From Variovorax guangxiensis (GTDB lineage: Bacteria > Pseudomonadota > Gammaproteobacteria > Burkholderiales > Burkholderiaceae_C), in contig NZ_RXFT01000002.1 in assembly GCF_003952165.1 (NCBI RefSeq), positions 434,001 through 498,000 of the forward strand: DNA of 64,000 bases, given 5' to 3'. Under the pieces are notes generated by a model. It was not told the origin of the DNA. It did not search any database and worked only from the letters and a program-made list of their open reading frames with translations. A program made the translations under genes and the position numbers. Shown here in pieces: positions 9,264 to 17,754 of this stretch. Position 1 is the stretch's first letter; each line of letters opens with the position of its first letter.

Positions 9264-10081
9264 TTCCAGGCGGGCTGGTTGGCCAGGCGCGAGAGCGGGA
9301 AGCGGTCGACCTCCTGCAGCAGCTCGACGAAGCGGCGGCCCACGTGGTCGAGCACGGCGGCGCCCTTCTCGGCGGTGGCGCGCGTTGCGTCGCCGGCGGC
9401 GCCCGCGGGGTTGATGTCGTGCATCTGCCAGCCGAGCTTGCCGCTGGGCGTGATCGAGAGAAACTTGTTCTCCTCGGCCAGCCGCTCGGTCATGGAACTG
9501 AAGTTCTGGAACTGGTCTTTGCGCACGTAGTCGGGCGTGAGGTGCAGCATCACCGAGCTTTCGAGGTCGCCGGCATGGATGCCGTGCCTGCCTTCATGCG
9601 CCGTGAACAGGCCCTCGGGCAGGCCCAGCGTGTACCAGTTGGCGGCCACGACCATCATGTCGTGCTCCTCGCGCAGGTCGCGCGCGACGATGTCCATCAC
9701 GCTCATCTGGCCGCCGTGGCTGTTGTAGAGCACCAGCTTGCGCACGCCGGCCTTCGCGACACAGGCGCCGATGTCCTTCCACATCGAGATCAGCGTGTTC
9801 GCCGACACGGTGAGCGTGCCGGGGTAGCGCGAGTGCTCGTTGCTCTTGCCGTAGGGCACGGTGGGCAGGAACAGCACCGGCAGGTCGGCGGGCAGGTGCG
9901 GCAGCGTGGCGCGCACCATGCCGTCGATGGTGGCGGTGTCGGTCGACATCGGCAGATGTGGGCCGTGCTGCTCGGTGGCGCCCACCGGCAGCACGGCGAT
10001 GAGCCGTTCGCGGTCGAGGCGGGAGAACTCTTCGCTGGTCAGGTCGGACCAGAAGCGGCTGCGCAGGGGCGGCGGATTCAT
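9260..10081 (-). CDS. Creatininase family protein (creatinine amidohydrolase-like)
   Basis: A 273-residue creatininase-fold hydrolase. The metal-binding motif GATEQHGPHLPMSTD is at residues 34-48, with LYNSHGGQMS near 120 and HAGDLESSVML near 168. The family contains creatinine amidohydrolase and mycofactocin/formamide hydrolases and acts on cyclic or linear amides using two metals. As first gene of the reverse operon it sits upstream of its own importer and redox enzymes. Its substrate is therefore probably an imported cyclic amide or degradation product. True creatininase activity is only one option. Confidence 0.85.
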   Translation of the reverse strand: MNPPPLRSRFWSDLTSEEFSRLDRERLIAVLPVGATEQHGPHLPMSTDTATIDGMVRATLPHLPADLPVLFLPTVPYGKSNEHSRYPGTLTVSANTLISMWKDIGACVAKAGVRKLVLYNSHGGQMSVMDIVARDLREEHDMMVVAANWYTLGLPEGLFTAHEGRHGIHAGDLESSVMLHLTPDYVRKDQFQNFSSMTERLAEENKFLSITPSGKLGWQMHDINPAGAAGDATRATAEKGAAVLDHVGRRFVELLQEVDRFPLSRLANQPAWK

Positions 10082-10099
10082 CGTGGGTGTACCTCGTGC

Positions 10100-10150
10100 C
10101 GCCGGGCGTGGCGGTGGCTTAAATTATCCATACGGTCAAAAAAGGAGGGC
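10100..10150 (-). promoter_or_regulatory. Probable promoter region of the creatininase-ABC operon
   Basis: The 178-base gap upstream of the reverse operon is GC-rich except for an AT-rich patch at about 10119-10147. On the minus strand it contains TTGACC (near 10133-10138) followed closely by TATGGATAATTTA. This is the only promoter-like stretch ahead of the first gene. The -35/-10 spacing is not ideal, so exact boxes are not assigned. Confidence 0.35.
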
Positions 10151-10259
10151 TATCGGTGGATACCCGGCAAATTTCGCCATGCAAGCGTCGTGCCATCAAA
10201 TTTGCCCAGATGGTATGAAATAGCTGTCCGCACGGCTCCGCCCACCCTGCGGCGCCGGC

Positions 10260-11885
10260 TCAGCGCCGCACGATGTAGCGCGTGACGACCGGCCCCGACT
10301 CGCCGATGTGGAAGGCGAGCCTGCGTTCGCGCAGCGCCATGTCGCTGGCCGTCGCACGGTTGAAGCGGCGCAGGTGGTCGGTCCACGATTCGTCGACGAT
10401 CTGCTCCACGTAGCGCTCGGGCTGCGCGATGTCGTGCAGCAGCTCCCAGCCGACGGCGCCCTGGCTCAGGCGCGCGCGGCGCGTCTGCTGCATCACGAGG
10501 TGGAAGGCGGCGGCGCGCGCCGGATCGATCAGGTACTCGACGGTGATCACCACGCGGCCGCTTTCCTCGGGCGCTTCCGCGGGCGGACCGACGGCCCAGC
10601 CGGCCTGCGCGGGGCTGGTGTCGTCCTCGCCGCTTAGGTCGGTCACCCAGCGCAGCGCCGCGAGCATCAGCAGCGTGCCGCTCGCGGCCGCCACGCACAG
10701 GCTCGCGACCAGCGAGCTGACGGTGGCCACCTGCCCCCAGATGGCCGCGCCGATCGCGCTCGCGCCCATGATCGCCATCTGGTACATCGACATGCCGCGC
10801 GCGCGCACCCAGTCGGGCAGCGCGAGCTGGGCCGATACCGACAGCGAGTTGGCCACCGTGATCCACGCCATGCCGCCGAAGAACATCGCCGGCACCGCGA
10901 CCCATGCGTTGGGCGCGAAGGCCATCACCGCCGTGGCGCCCGACTGCAGCAGCGTGCCGCGCAGCACCAGCTGGTCGCGTCCCATCGCCTGGCGCAGCCG
11001 CGGCAAAAACAGCACCGCGACGATCGCGCCCGCGCCCATGGCCGCCAGCAGCAGCGTGAAAGTGCCCGCGCCGCCGCCCTGGAGGTTGCGCGCCAGCAGC
11101 GGCAGCAGCGCCAGCAGCGCGGTCGAGTGGAAGAAGAAGATCGAGATGCGCGTGAGCACCGCGCGCATGCGCTGCGACTGCCGCACGAACTGCACGCCCA
11201 CGCGCATCGCGCTGACGAGCTTCTCGCGGCCCAGCGGGTTGGGCGTGTGCTCGCGCCGCCAGCGCAGCACCACGAAGCCCGAGGCCACAGACAGCACCGC
11301 GTTCAGCGCGAACACCCAGATGCTGCCCGCGCTCGCGATCAGCATGCCGGCGGTGAGCGGGCCCACGATGCGCGAAGCGTTCATGGCGATGCCGTTCAGC
11401 CCCAGCGCGGCCGGCAGCTGCGTGCGCGGCACCAGCTCGGGCACGATGGCCGCGAACACCGGCCAGCGCAGCGCCAGCCCGATGCCGTTGGCGAAAGTCA
11501 GCGCCAGCAGCAGCGGCGCGGTCATCAGGTCGAGCGCCAGCGCGGCGCACAGCACGATGGCGGTGCCGGCCAGCCAGAACTGCGTGGCGACCAGCCAGCG
11601 CCTGCGGTCGAGGATGTCTGCCAGCGCGCCGCTGGGCAGGCCCAGCAGGAACACCGGCAGCGTGGAGGCCGACTGCACCAGCGCCACCCAGATCGGCGAG
11701 GAAGTGAGCGTGGTCATCATCCACGCTGCCGCCACGTCGTTCATCCACATGCAGATGTTGGCGACGAGCCAGGTGCTCCACAGCATGCGGAACACGGGGA
11801 GCTGGAGGGGCACGAGGGCCGCGAACTTCGTCGGCTGCGGCCTCGCGGGCGGGATGGGCGTCTCTTCGGGGGATATGGGCGGCAT
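10260..11885 (-). CDS. MFS transporter with C-terminal ABM-like domain (MFS_3/EntS type)
   Basis: A 541-residue protein. Residues about 25-415 form a twelve-helix MFS exporter of the MFS_3/EntS class, with the loop motif GALADILDRRRW near residue 90. After a low-complexity linker comes about 95 residues (VVITVEYLIDPARAAAFHLV onwards, ending VTRYIVRR). This segment looks like a ferredoxin-like ABM or heme-oxygenase-like dimeric alpha-beta barrel. Similar fusions occur in proteobacterial MFS genes annotated as enterobactin-exporter-like. The transported compound is unknown. It stands alone, with no operon partner nearby. Confidence 0.85.
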   Translation of the reverse strand: MPPISPEETPIPPARPQPTKFAALVPLQLPVFRMLWSTWLVANICMWMNDVAAAWMMTTLTSSPIWVALVQSASTLPVFLLGLPSGALADILDRRRWLVATQFWLAGTAIVLCAALALDLMTAPLLLALTFANGIGLALRWPVFAAIVPELVPRTQLPAALGLNGIAMNASRIVGPLTAGMLIASAGSIWVFALNAVLSVASGFVVLRWRREHTPNPLGREKLVSAMRVGVQFVRQSQRMRAVLTRISIFFFHSTALLALLPLLARNLQGGGAGTFTLLLAAMGAGAIVAVLFLPRLRQAMGRDQLVLRGTLLQSGATAVMAFAPNAWVAVPAMFFGGMAWITVANSLSVSAQLALPDWVRARGMSMYQMAIMGASAIGAAIWGQVATVSSLVASLCVAAASGTLLMLAALRWVTDLSGEDDTSPAQAGWAVGPPAEAPEESGRVVITVEYLIDPARAAAFHLVMQQTRRARLSQGAVGWELLHDIAQPERYVEQIVDESWTDHLRRFNRATASDMALRERRLAFHIGESGPVVTRYIVRR

Positions 11886-11914
11886 GTGGCGCTATTTTGG
11901 CGCGGCCGCCGTCG

Positions 11915-12685
11915 TCAGCCCCTGTCGCTTCGGGCCAGGCGGTGCTCGAGGCGGCGCAGCAGGGTGGTGAGGATCAGCGTCATCACCCAGTAGATGACCG
12001 AGATCGCGAGGTAAGGCTCCCAGTAGCGCGCATACGCACCGGCCACGGTGCGCGCGGCATACGCCAGTTCGGCCAGGCCGATGGCGGAGACCAGCGACGT
12101 ATCTTTCAGCAGCGCGATCGCGTTGTTGCCCAGCGGCGGCAGCATGCGGCGGAAGGCCTGCGGCAGCACCACGTAGCGCATCACCTGCGCGGGCGAGAAG
12201 CCCAGCGAACGGCCCGCGTCGAACTGGCCGCGCGAGATCGACTGGATGCCGGCGCGGAACACTTCCGAGATGTAGGCGGCCGAGTTGAGCGTGAGCGCCA
12301 CCACGCCCGAGATGAGGGCGCCGTGCTCCTGCTTGAGCGTGCGCGCGAGCTCGCCGTCGATCAGGATGCCCGAGGTCGGGTGGATGAACACCGGCATCAC
12401 CGCAAAGTGGATCAGCAGGATCTGAACGAACAGCGGCGTGCCCCGGAAGAAGCTCACGTACACCGTGGCCGGCCAGCGCAGGAAGAAGCGCGCCACCCAG
12501 GTCCACGGCGCGTGGCGCGGGTGCGCCAGCCGCGCGAGCGCGAGGCACAGCCCCCAGCTCGCGCCCAGCAGCACGCAGACCACCGTCATGCGCAGCGTCA
12601 TCCATGCGCCCTGCCAGAACAGGTCCTTGTATTCCACGAGGATGTCCCATCGGAACCATCCAAAAAGCAGCACTGGTTGTTCCAT
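11915..12685 (-). CDS. Polar amino-acid ABC transporter permease (HisM/GlnP type)
   Basis: A 256-residue permease. It contains several membrane helices and the typical FFRGTPLFVQILLIHF segment near residue 80, which marks the HisMQ/GlnP class. The cytoplasmic loop GRSLGFSPAQVMRYVVLPQA near 180 contacts the ATPase. It lies 80 bases downstream of the matching binding-protein gene, separated from it by a hairpin that could lower its expression. No ATPase gene follows, so the transporter must share an ATPase encoded elsewhere. Confidence 0.9.
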   Translation of the reverse strand: MEQPVLLFGWFRWDILVEYKDLFWQGAWMTLRMTVVCVLLGASWGLCLALARLAHPRHAPWTWVARFFLRWPATVYVSFFRGTPLFVQILLIHFAVMPVFIHPTSGILIDGELARTLKQEHGALISGVVALTLNSAAYISEVFRAGIQSISRGQFDAGRSLGFSPAQVMRYVVLPQAFRRMLPPLGNNAIALLKDTSLVSAIGLAELAYAARTVAGAYARYWEPYLAISVIYWVMTLILTTLLRRLEHRLARSDRG

Positions 12686-12712
12686 GCCTGCGTCCTCAAC
12701 TCTCGGTCAACT

Positions 12713-12743
12713 GAAAACGAAACGGCCGCTGGAGGGCGGCCGT
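12713..12743 (-). terminator. Hairpin between binding-protein and permease genes (attenuating terminator)
   Basis: On the minus strand ACGGCCG pairs with CGGCCGT (12722-12728 with 12737-12743) around an 8-base loop and is followed by TTTCGTTTTC. This resembles a leaky intrinsic terminator. Its position suits the common need for more binding protein than permease. Confidence 0.55.
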
Positions 12744-12765
12744 ATTCAATGAAATGCCGTGCGGC

Positions 12766-13530
12766 TCAGCGCACGTTCGGGTCCTTGTTGAACCACTTCT
12801 TGTAGATCGCCACGTAGCTGCCGTCGGCGCGGATGGCGGCGAGGCCGGCCGTGAGCTTGTCGAGCAGGGCCTTGTCGCCCTTCTTCACGACGATGCCGAA
12901 GCCTTCTTCGGGAAAGGACTTGTCGTCCAGCGTCTTCAGCTCGGGGTTCTGCGCCACGCGGTAGGCGATCACGCCGTTGTCGCCCATGGCGGCATCGACG
13001 CCGCCGCCGGCCAGCTCGGAAATGATGAGCGGCGTGCTCTCGAAGCGGCGGATGTCGGGGCTGGTCTTGCCGAACTCGCGCGAGGCGATGTCGTCGGCCG
13101 TGGAGGCGCTGACCACGGCGATCTTCTTGCCGGCCAGGTCCTTCAGCGAGGCGACCTTGCTGTTCTTCGGCAGCGCGATCAGCTGGCGGGCCGCGAAGTA
13201 CGGCGGCGTGAAGTCGTAGCTCTGCTTGCGCTTCTCGTTGATGGTCACGCCCGAGATCACGAGGTCGACGTCGCCGTTGTTCAGCGCGCCGAAGATGCCG
13301 GTGAAGGGCGTGTTGACGATCTTGATCTTCAGGCCCTGCTGCTTGGCGATGGCGTTGATGATGTCGATGTCGAAGCCGACGATCTGCTTGTCCTTGTTCT
13401 CGAAGGCGAAGGGCGCGTAGGTGGCGCTGGAGGCCACGATCAGCTCGCGGTTCTGGGCCTGGGCGCCCAGCGAGAAGGCCGCGCTGGCGGAAAGAAGAAC
13501 GAGCGACAGGGCGCGCCGGATGCGGTTCAT
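12766..13530 (-). CDS. Polar amino-acid ABC transporter substrate-binding protein
   Basis: A 254-residue periplasmic protein. The ATG at 13528-13530 begins a Sec signal peptide that ends near GAQAQ at residue 26. The frame continues upstream, but that stretch has no signal character. The mature protein shows the SBP_bac_3 pattern: ATYAPFAFENKDKQIVGFDI, then FTGIFGALNNGDVDLVISGV and GKKIAVVSAST. Such proteins bind glutamine, histidine, arginine or related amino acids. The permease follows. The exact ligand cannot be told from sequence. Confidence 0.9.
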   Translation of the reverse strand: MNRIRRALSLVLLSASAAFSLGAQAQNRELIVASSATYAPFAFENKDKQIVGFDIDIINAIAKQQGLKIKIVNTPFTGIFGALNNGDVDLVISGVTINEKRKQSYDFTPPYFAARQLIALPKNSKVASLKDLAGKKIAVVSASTADDIASREFGKTSPDIRRFESTPLIISELAGGGVDAAMGDNGVIAYRVAQNPELKTLDDKSFPEEGFGIVVKKGDKALLDKLTAGLAAIRADGSYVAIYKKWFNKDPNVR

Positions 13531-13811
13531 GGGGTATCTCCGGGGAAATGAGGCTTTGGGGAGGCTTTGGGCGGCCATGGCCGTCCAAAAGGGCAAAGGT
13601 GCGGGATTTTAGGCCCCCGGCTGCGGGGCCCCCCGCCGCGTTCCGCCCTGCATGGGTGTGGCACCGAAGCCTTCGCTGGTAACAAATGCTGTGGATTTCT
13701 TCTCGATGCATGCCCCAATTTCGGGAAACGGCCCGTTTTTGAATACGCCAATAGTTAACAACACCAACAATGGCGAAGCTTTGAAAACAAGTAATCAGGG
13801 AAGAAGAAGGT

Positions 13812-14462
13812 ATGTCTCTCGTACTGGGCGTCATGGGGCTCCCTCAGGTTGAGGTCGAGCTCCTGAGAATCATCGTGCGCCTCAGCTCCAATCTCCGTTC
13901 GCGCTGGACCGTCAGCGAATCGCGCTCGTGCGACCTGCTGCTGATGGACGGCGATTTCCCCGCTTCCGAATGGCAGGCGCTCAGGGCGCGCTTCGTCGTG
14001 CCCATGGTGACCCGCGGCGATACCACCGCCAGGAGCGCGAGCCGCGCGCTCGCACGGCCCATCTACGCCGAGGAACTGGTGGAGCTGCTCAACGAAGTCG
14101 CTCCGGGCAACGCGCCCGCCGAAGCCGCGCGTGCCGCTGTGCGCTCGCCCGGCATGCGTGCCTCGCTGGTGCGCTGGCCCTCGCAGGCGACGCTGCGGCG
14201 CCATCCGGCCTTCGTGCGGCTCGCCGCCGCGCTTGCCAGGAGCATGCAATCTGCGGAGAGCCTCAGCGTGCTCGGCCGTGTCGATGTCGAGGTGTGCAGC
14301 ACATTTCTCGGCCTGCTCGACGGCGAAGGCGCCCTGGCCTGGGCCGAGCAGGCACCAGCGCCTTCCGCATCTTCCGCGTCCCGTGCGCACGCCGGCGGCG
14401 AGGCCGCGCGGCGCAAGCAGGGCCTGCTCTCGCGCATCCGGCAGCGCCTCGGGCTGGCCTGA
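13812..14462 (+). CDS. Unknown protein with a degenerate receiver-like N-terminal domain
   Basis: A 216-residue protein that I do not recognise as a named family. Residues 1-100 read like a response-regulator receiver fold: LLLMDGD supplies an acidic residue after a beta strand, VPMVTRGDT a hydroxyl residue, and ALARPIYAEELVELLNE looks like the last helix. The usual catalytic lysine before the proline is replaced by arginine and the first acidic pair is missing, so phosphotransfer is doubtful. Residues 110-200 are helical, and the tail is basic. It starts the module with the GTPase and roadblock genes 13 bases downstream and may act as their adaptor or output partner. Confidence 0.6.
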   Translation: MSLVLGVMGLPQVEVELLRIIVRLSSNLRSRWTVSESRSCDLLLMDGDFPASEWQALRARFVVPMVTRGDTTARSASRALARPIYAEELVELLNEVAPGNAPAEAARAAVRSPGMRASLVRWPSQATLRRHPAFVRLAAALARSMQSAESLSVLGRVDVEVCSTFLGLLDGEGALAWAEQAPAPSASSASRAHAGGEAARRKQGLLSRIRQRLGLA

Positions 14463-14475
14463 GCGGAGCGCCGCC

Positions 14476-15018
14476 ATGAGGGACTACAAGCTCGTCTTCA
14501 CGGGCCCGATGGGCGTGGGCAAGACCACGGCCATCGCCGCCATCAGCGAAACACCGCCGGTCAGCACCGAGGTCGCCAATGCCGACGCCTCGATCGCCAA
14601 GGCCACCACCACCGTCGGGCTCGACTTCGGCCAGGTCACGCTGGACAACGGCGACCGCCTGCGCCTGTACGGCACGCCGGGGCAGGCCCGCTTCGACTTC
14701 ATGTGGAAGATCCTGGTGCGCGACGCGCTGGGCTTCGCCATCCTCATCGACAACAGCCGGCCCGACCCGCTCGCCGACCTCGCTGCCTACCTCGACGGCT
14801 TCGCGGGCGCGCTCCAGCAGATGCCCTGCGCGATCGGCGTGAGCCGGCTGCCCAGCCATCCCTTTCCCACGCTCGACGACTACGCGCGCGGCCTGGCGGG
14901 GCGTGGCCTGGTGCTGCCGGTGATGGCGACCGATCCGCGCAACAGGGACGACGTGGTCGCGCTGATCGAGACGCTGCTGATGCAGATCGAGGCGCTCGAC
15001 GAAAAGATCGCGCCATGA
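14476..15018 (+). CDS. MglA/Srprb-like small GTPase (COG2229 type)
   Basis: A 180-residue small GTPase. The P-loop GPMGVGKTT is at residues 10-18, with a threonine-rich switch I (KATTTVGLDFG). Switch II is YGTPGQARF near 58, like the prokaryotic MglA/Srprb class and without the Ras-type DxxG. The G4 NKxD motif is not evident: the equivalent strand reads CAIGVSRLPSHPF, so guanine specificity needs proof. Its stop overlaps the roadblock gene in an ATGA. GTPase-plus-roadblock pairs set cell polarity in Myxococcus (MglA/MglB) and form conservons in actinobacteria. A similar switch is plausible here. Confidence 0.85.
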   Translation: MRDYKLVFTGPMGVGKTTAIAAISETPPVSTEVANADASIAKATTTVGLDFGQVTLDNGDRLRLYGTPGQARFDFMWKILVRDALGFAILIDNSRPDPLADLAAYLDGFAGALQQMPCAIGVSRLPSHPFPTLDDYARGLAGRGLVLPVMATDPRNRDDVVALIETLLMQIEALDEKIAP

Positions 15019-15398
15019 GGATTCCCCACGAGATCAAGCTGCGCGCCGCGGCCGAGGTGCTGCGCGTGCTGGAAGACGTGAACGGCATCGCCTCCGTGGT
15101 GATCGCCACGCCCGACGGCTTCGAGATCGCCAGCGCCAGCCAGCGCCACTTCGAGCCCGCGCGCATCGCCGCGATGGCGAGCTCCATCTCCGCCATCGGC
15201 GCCGTCGTGTCGCAGGAGGCGCGGCTGGGCCGCTGCACCTGCATCACGGTGGCCACCGACAAGGGCTTCGCGCTCGTCAGCCCGGTGCGCAACGGCGAGA
15301 CCGAACTGGTGGTGAACGTCATCGCCGACGCCAATGCGGTGCTGGCGCAGGTGATGTACCGGAGCGCCGCCTGCGTGCGGCTGCTCGAGGCGCCCTGA
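15015..15398 (+). CDS. Roadblock/LC7 domain protein (MglB-like)
   Basis: A 127-residue protein covering one roadblock/LC7 domain. It has a helical start, the strand pair GIASVVIATPDGFEIAS, a long helix (RIAAMASSISAIGAVVSQEA), then CTCITVATDKGFALVSPV and a final helix. Roadblock proteins dimerise and act as activators or scaffolds for MglA-like GTPases. Translation is coupled to the GTPase through the ATGA at 15015-15018. A direct GTPase-activator pairing is an inference. Confidence 0.88.
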   Translation: MRIPHEIKLRAAAEVLRVLEDVNGIASVVIATPDGFEIASASQRHFEPARIAAMASSISAIGAVVSQEARLGRCTCITVATDKGFALVSPVRNGETELVVNVIADANAVLAQVMYRSAACVRLLEAP

Positions 15399-15505
15399 GC
15401 AGCCTGCAGAAAGAAAAAACATCGGGCGGGGACGGGTTGCATGCGACGCCCCCGCTTCATCCCTTCATTCGCATGACTTGAACCGATCCACAGGAAAACA
15501 CTGAA

Positions 15506-15865
15506 ATGGCCTCGATCCAGAACAGCCTCGAAAACCTCCTGACCGCCGACGGCGCCCTGTGCGCAGCCGTGGTCGACTCCGGCAGCGGCATGATGCTGGG
15601 CGCCATCGGCACCGGCGTCGACCTCGAAGTGGCGGCCGCCGGCAACACCGAGGTGGTGCGCGCCAAGCTCAAGACGATGCGCGCGCTCGGCCTGAACGAC
15701 AGCATCGAGGACATCCTGATCACCCTCGGCAAGCAGTACCACCTGCTGCGCCCGATGGCGCAGAAGGAAGGCGTGTTCATCTACTTCGTGCTGGACAAGG
15801 CCAGGTCGAACCTCGCGCTGGCCCGCCGCAAGCTGCAGGACGTCGAGAAGGAAATGAGCTTCTGA
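15506..15865 (+). CDS. Second roadblock/LC7-like protein
   Basis: A 119-residue protein with a roadblock-like plan: helix (MASIQNSLENLLTADGA), strands AAVVDSGSGMMLGAIG, a helix (EVVRAKLKTMRAL), then strands around DILITLGKQYHLLRPM and a C-terminal charged helix. The sequence is distinct from the roadblock protein encoded 107 bases upstream and is less typical. A strong terminator follows it and closes the module. It could form a heterodimer with the first roadblock protein or bind the receiver-like protein. Confidence 0.75.
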   Translation: MASIQNSLENLLTADGALCAAVVDSGSGMMLGAIGTGVDLEVAAAGNTEVVRAKLKTMRALGLNDSIEDILITLGKQYHLLRPMAQKEGVFIYFVLDKARSNLALARRKLQDVEKEMSF

Positions 15866-15900
15866 GCAGGCACTGTTCGCCCGACCGCGGGCGCAGCGCC

Positions 15901-15931
15901 AGGCCGGCTTCCTCACGGAGCCGGCCTTTTT
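15901..15931 (+). terminator. Intrinsic terminator after the GTPase/roadblock module
   Basis: AGGCCGGCT at 15901-15909 pairs with AGCCGGCCT at 15919-15927, with a nine-base loop, followed by a run of T to 15931. It lies 35 bases after the last roadblock gene. Confidence 0.85.
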
Positions 15932-16055
15932 CATTCCACCCGGCTTGTCGCGCGGCGACGGGACAACCAAGGTTCTCGGCGCAGGACGAAGGACATCGGC
16001 GAAGGGGCGCGGCCCGCTGGCTAGCATCCGGGGCTTTGCGGTTCAGGAGCCTTGC

Positions 16056-17747
16056 ATGACGACGATCCAGCGGCTTGCTTCCCATCTTCTCTGCGGCATC
16101 GGCCTTGCGTCGAGCGCCGCGGTCGCGCTGGCGGCCGATCCCGCAACGCCGCCCTTCGATCCGCAGCGCCTCTCGCAGATCGTGAAGGCGGTCTCGGGCG
16201 ACGATTTCGAGGGCCGCGCCCCCGCCACGCCGGCGGAAGCGAAGACGCTCGACTACCTCGTCGCGCAGTTCAAGGCCGCCGGCCTCGCGCCCGGCGGCGA
16301 TCTCGAAGGCGGCCGGCGCACATGGACCCAATTGGTGCCGCTGGTGAAGACCGAGTTTCGCGGCACGCCGCAGATCACGCTGCAGGTGGGCGCGCAGCGC
16401 GACGCGCTGGCGCAGGGCGAGCAGATCGCGGTGCGCGCGGCGCTCGACGGCTCGACCGCGGTGTCGATCCAGCAGGCGCCGCTGGTCTTCGTGGGCTACG
16501 GCGTGAGCGCGCCCGAGCGGCGCTGGGACGACTACAAGGGCGTCGACCTGAAGGGCAAGATCGCGGTGGTGCTGGTGAACGACCCCGACTTCGAAGCGAG
16601 TGGAAGCGGCAGCGGCGATTTCGGCGGCAAGGCCATGACCTACTACGGCCGCTGGACCTACAAGTTCGAGGAGGCCGCGCGCCGCGGCGCGCTGGGGGTG
16701 CTGATCGTCCACGAGACCGCGCCGGCCTCGTACGGCTGGGCCACGGTCAGGAATTCCAACACCGCGACCATGCTCGACATCGAGCGCGAACAGCCCGCGT
16801 CGGTGCACCCGAAGCTGGAGGGCTGGATACAGCGCGACGTGGCGGTCGAGCTGCTGCGCCGCGCGGGCCTGGACTTCGAGGCGCAGAAGAAGCTCGCGCA
16901 GACGCGCGAGTTCCAGCCGCAGCTGCTGAACGGCGCGAGCATGTCGGCGGAGTACGCGATCGACCGGCAGGTGATCGTCTCGAAGAACTTGGTCGGCCGC
17001 ATCGAAGGCCGCAAGCGACCGGACGAGACGGTGATCTACAGCGCCCACTGGGACCACCTCGGCGTGGGCGCGCCCGACGCCAAGGGCGACCGCATCTACA
17101 ACGGCGCCGTCGACAACGGCACCGGCCTGGCCGCGCTCATCGAGATGGGCCGCGCCTTCGCGAGCGCGCGCCACAGGCCCGAGCGTTCGGTCGTGTTCCT
17201 CGCGGTGACGGCGGAGGAGCGCGGCCTGCTCGGCTCGGAGTTCTATGCCGCGAAGCCGCTGTACCCGCTGGCGAAGACGGTGGCCGTCATCAACATGGAC
17301 GCGCTCAGCCCCGAAGGCCCGGCGCGCAACTTCAGCACCTCGGGCAGCGCGGTCTCGCAGCTGCAGGATCTGCTGGTGGAGCAGGCGCGGGGCTTCGGCC
17401 TGGCTTACGCGCCCGATCCGCATCCCGAGGCCGGCTACTTCTTTCGCTCCGACCACTTCTCCTTCGCCAAGCGCGGCGTGCCGGCGCTTTCGTTCGCCTC
17501 GGGCAACGACCTGGTGGATGGCGGCCTTGCGGCCGGCGAGGCGGCGAGCAAGGCCTACAACGCTGAGCGCTACCACCAGCCGGCCGACGAATGGCGCGCC
17601 GACTGGTCCTTCACCGGCATGGCGCATGACCTGCCGCTGCTCTACCGCGTTGGCGAGACGCTGGCCAACAGCCGGCGCTGGCCGGAGTGGGGGCAGTCTT
17701 CGGAATTCCGCGCGGTGCGCGAGGCGAGCAGGTCCGAGCGGCGCTGA
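16056..17747 (+). CDS. Secreted M28 family metallopeptidase with PA domain
   Basis: A 563-residue exported enzyme. The ATG at 16056 begins a signal peptide ending near VALAAD (residue 26), which is why it is preferred over upstream in-frame codons. A protease-associated insert lies at about 140-260 (FVGYGVSAPERRWDDYKGVD). The M28 zinc site follows: SAHWDHLGVG near 335, GAVDNGTGLAAL near 355, TAEERGLLGSEFY near 390, and FFRSDHFSFAKRGVPAL near 470. Such enzymes are periplasmic aminopeptidases of broad specificity. It ends 7 bases from the convergent Lrp gene. Confidence 0.9.
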   Translation: MTTIQRLASHLLCGIGLASSAAVALAADPATPPFDPQRLSQIVKAVSGDDFEGRAPATPAEAKTLDYLVAQFKAAGLAPGGDLEGGRRTWTQLVPLVKTEFRGTPQITLQVGAQRDALAQGEQIAVRAALDGSTAVSIQQAPLVFVGYGVSAPERRWDDYKGVDLKGKIAVVLVNDPDFEASGSGSGDFGGKAMTYYGRWTYKFEEAARRGALGVLIVHETAPASYGWATVRNSNTATMLDIEREQPASVHPKLEGWIQRDVAVELLRRAGLDFEAQKKLAQTREFQPQLLNGASMSAEYAIDRQVIVSKNLVGRIEGRKRPDETVIYSAHWDHLGVGAPDAKGDRIYNGAVDNGTGLAALIEMGRAFASARHRPERSVVFLAVTAEERGLLGSEFYAAKPLYPLAKTVAVINMDALSPEGPARNFSTSGSAVSQLQDLLVEQARGFGLAYAPDPHPEAGYFFRSDHFSFAKRGVPALSFASGNDLVDGGLAAGEAASKAYNAERYHQPADEWRADWSFTGMAHDLPLLYRVGETLANSRRWPEWGQSSEFRAVREASRSERR

Positions 17748-17754
17748 TCCTGTA

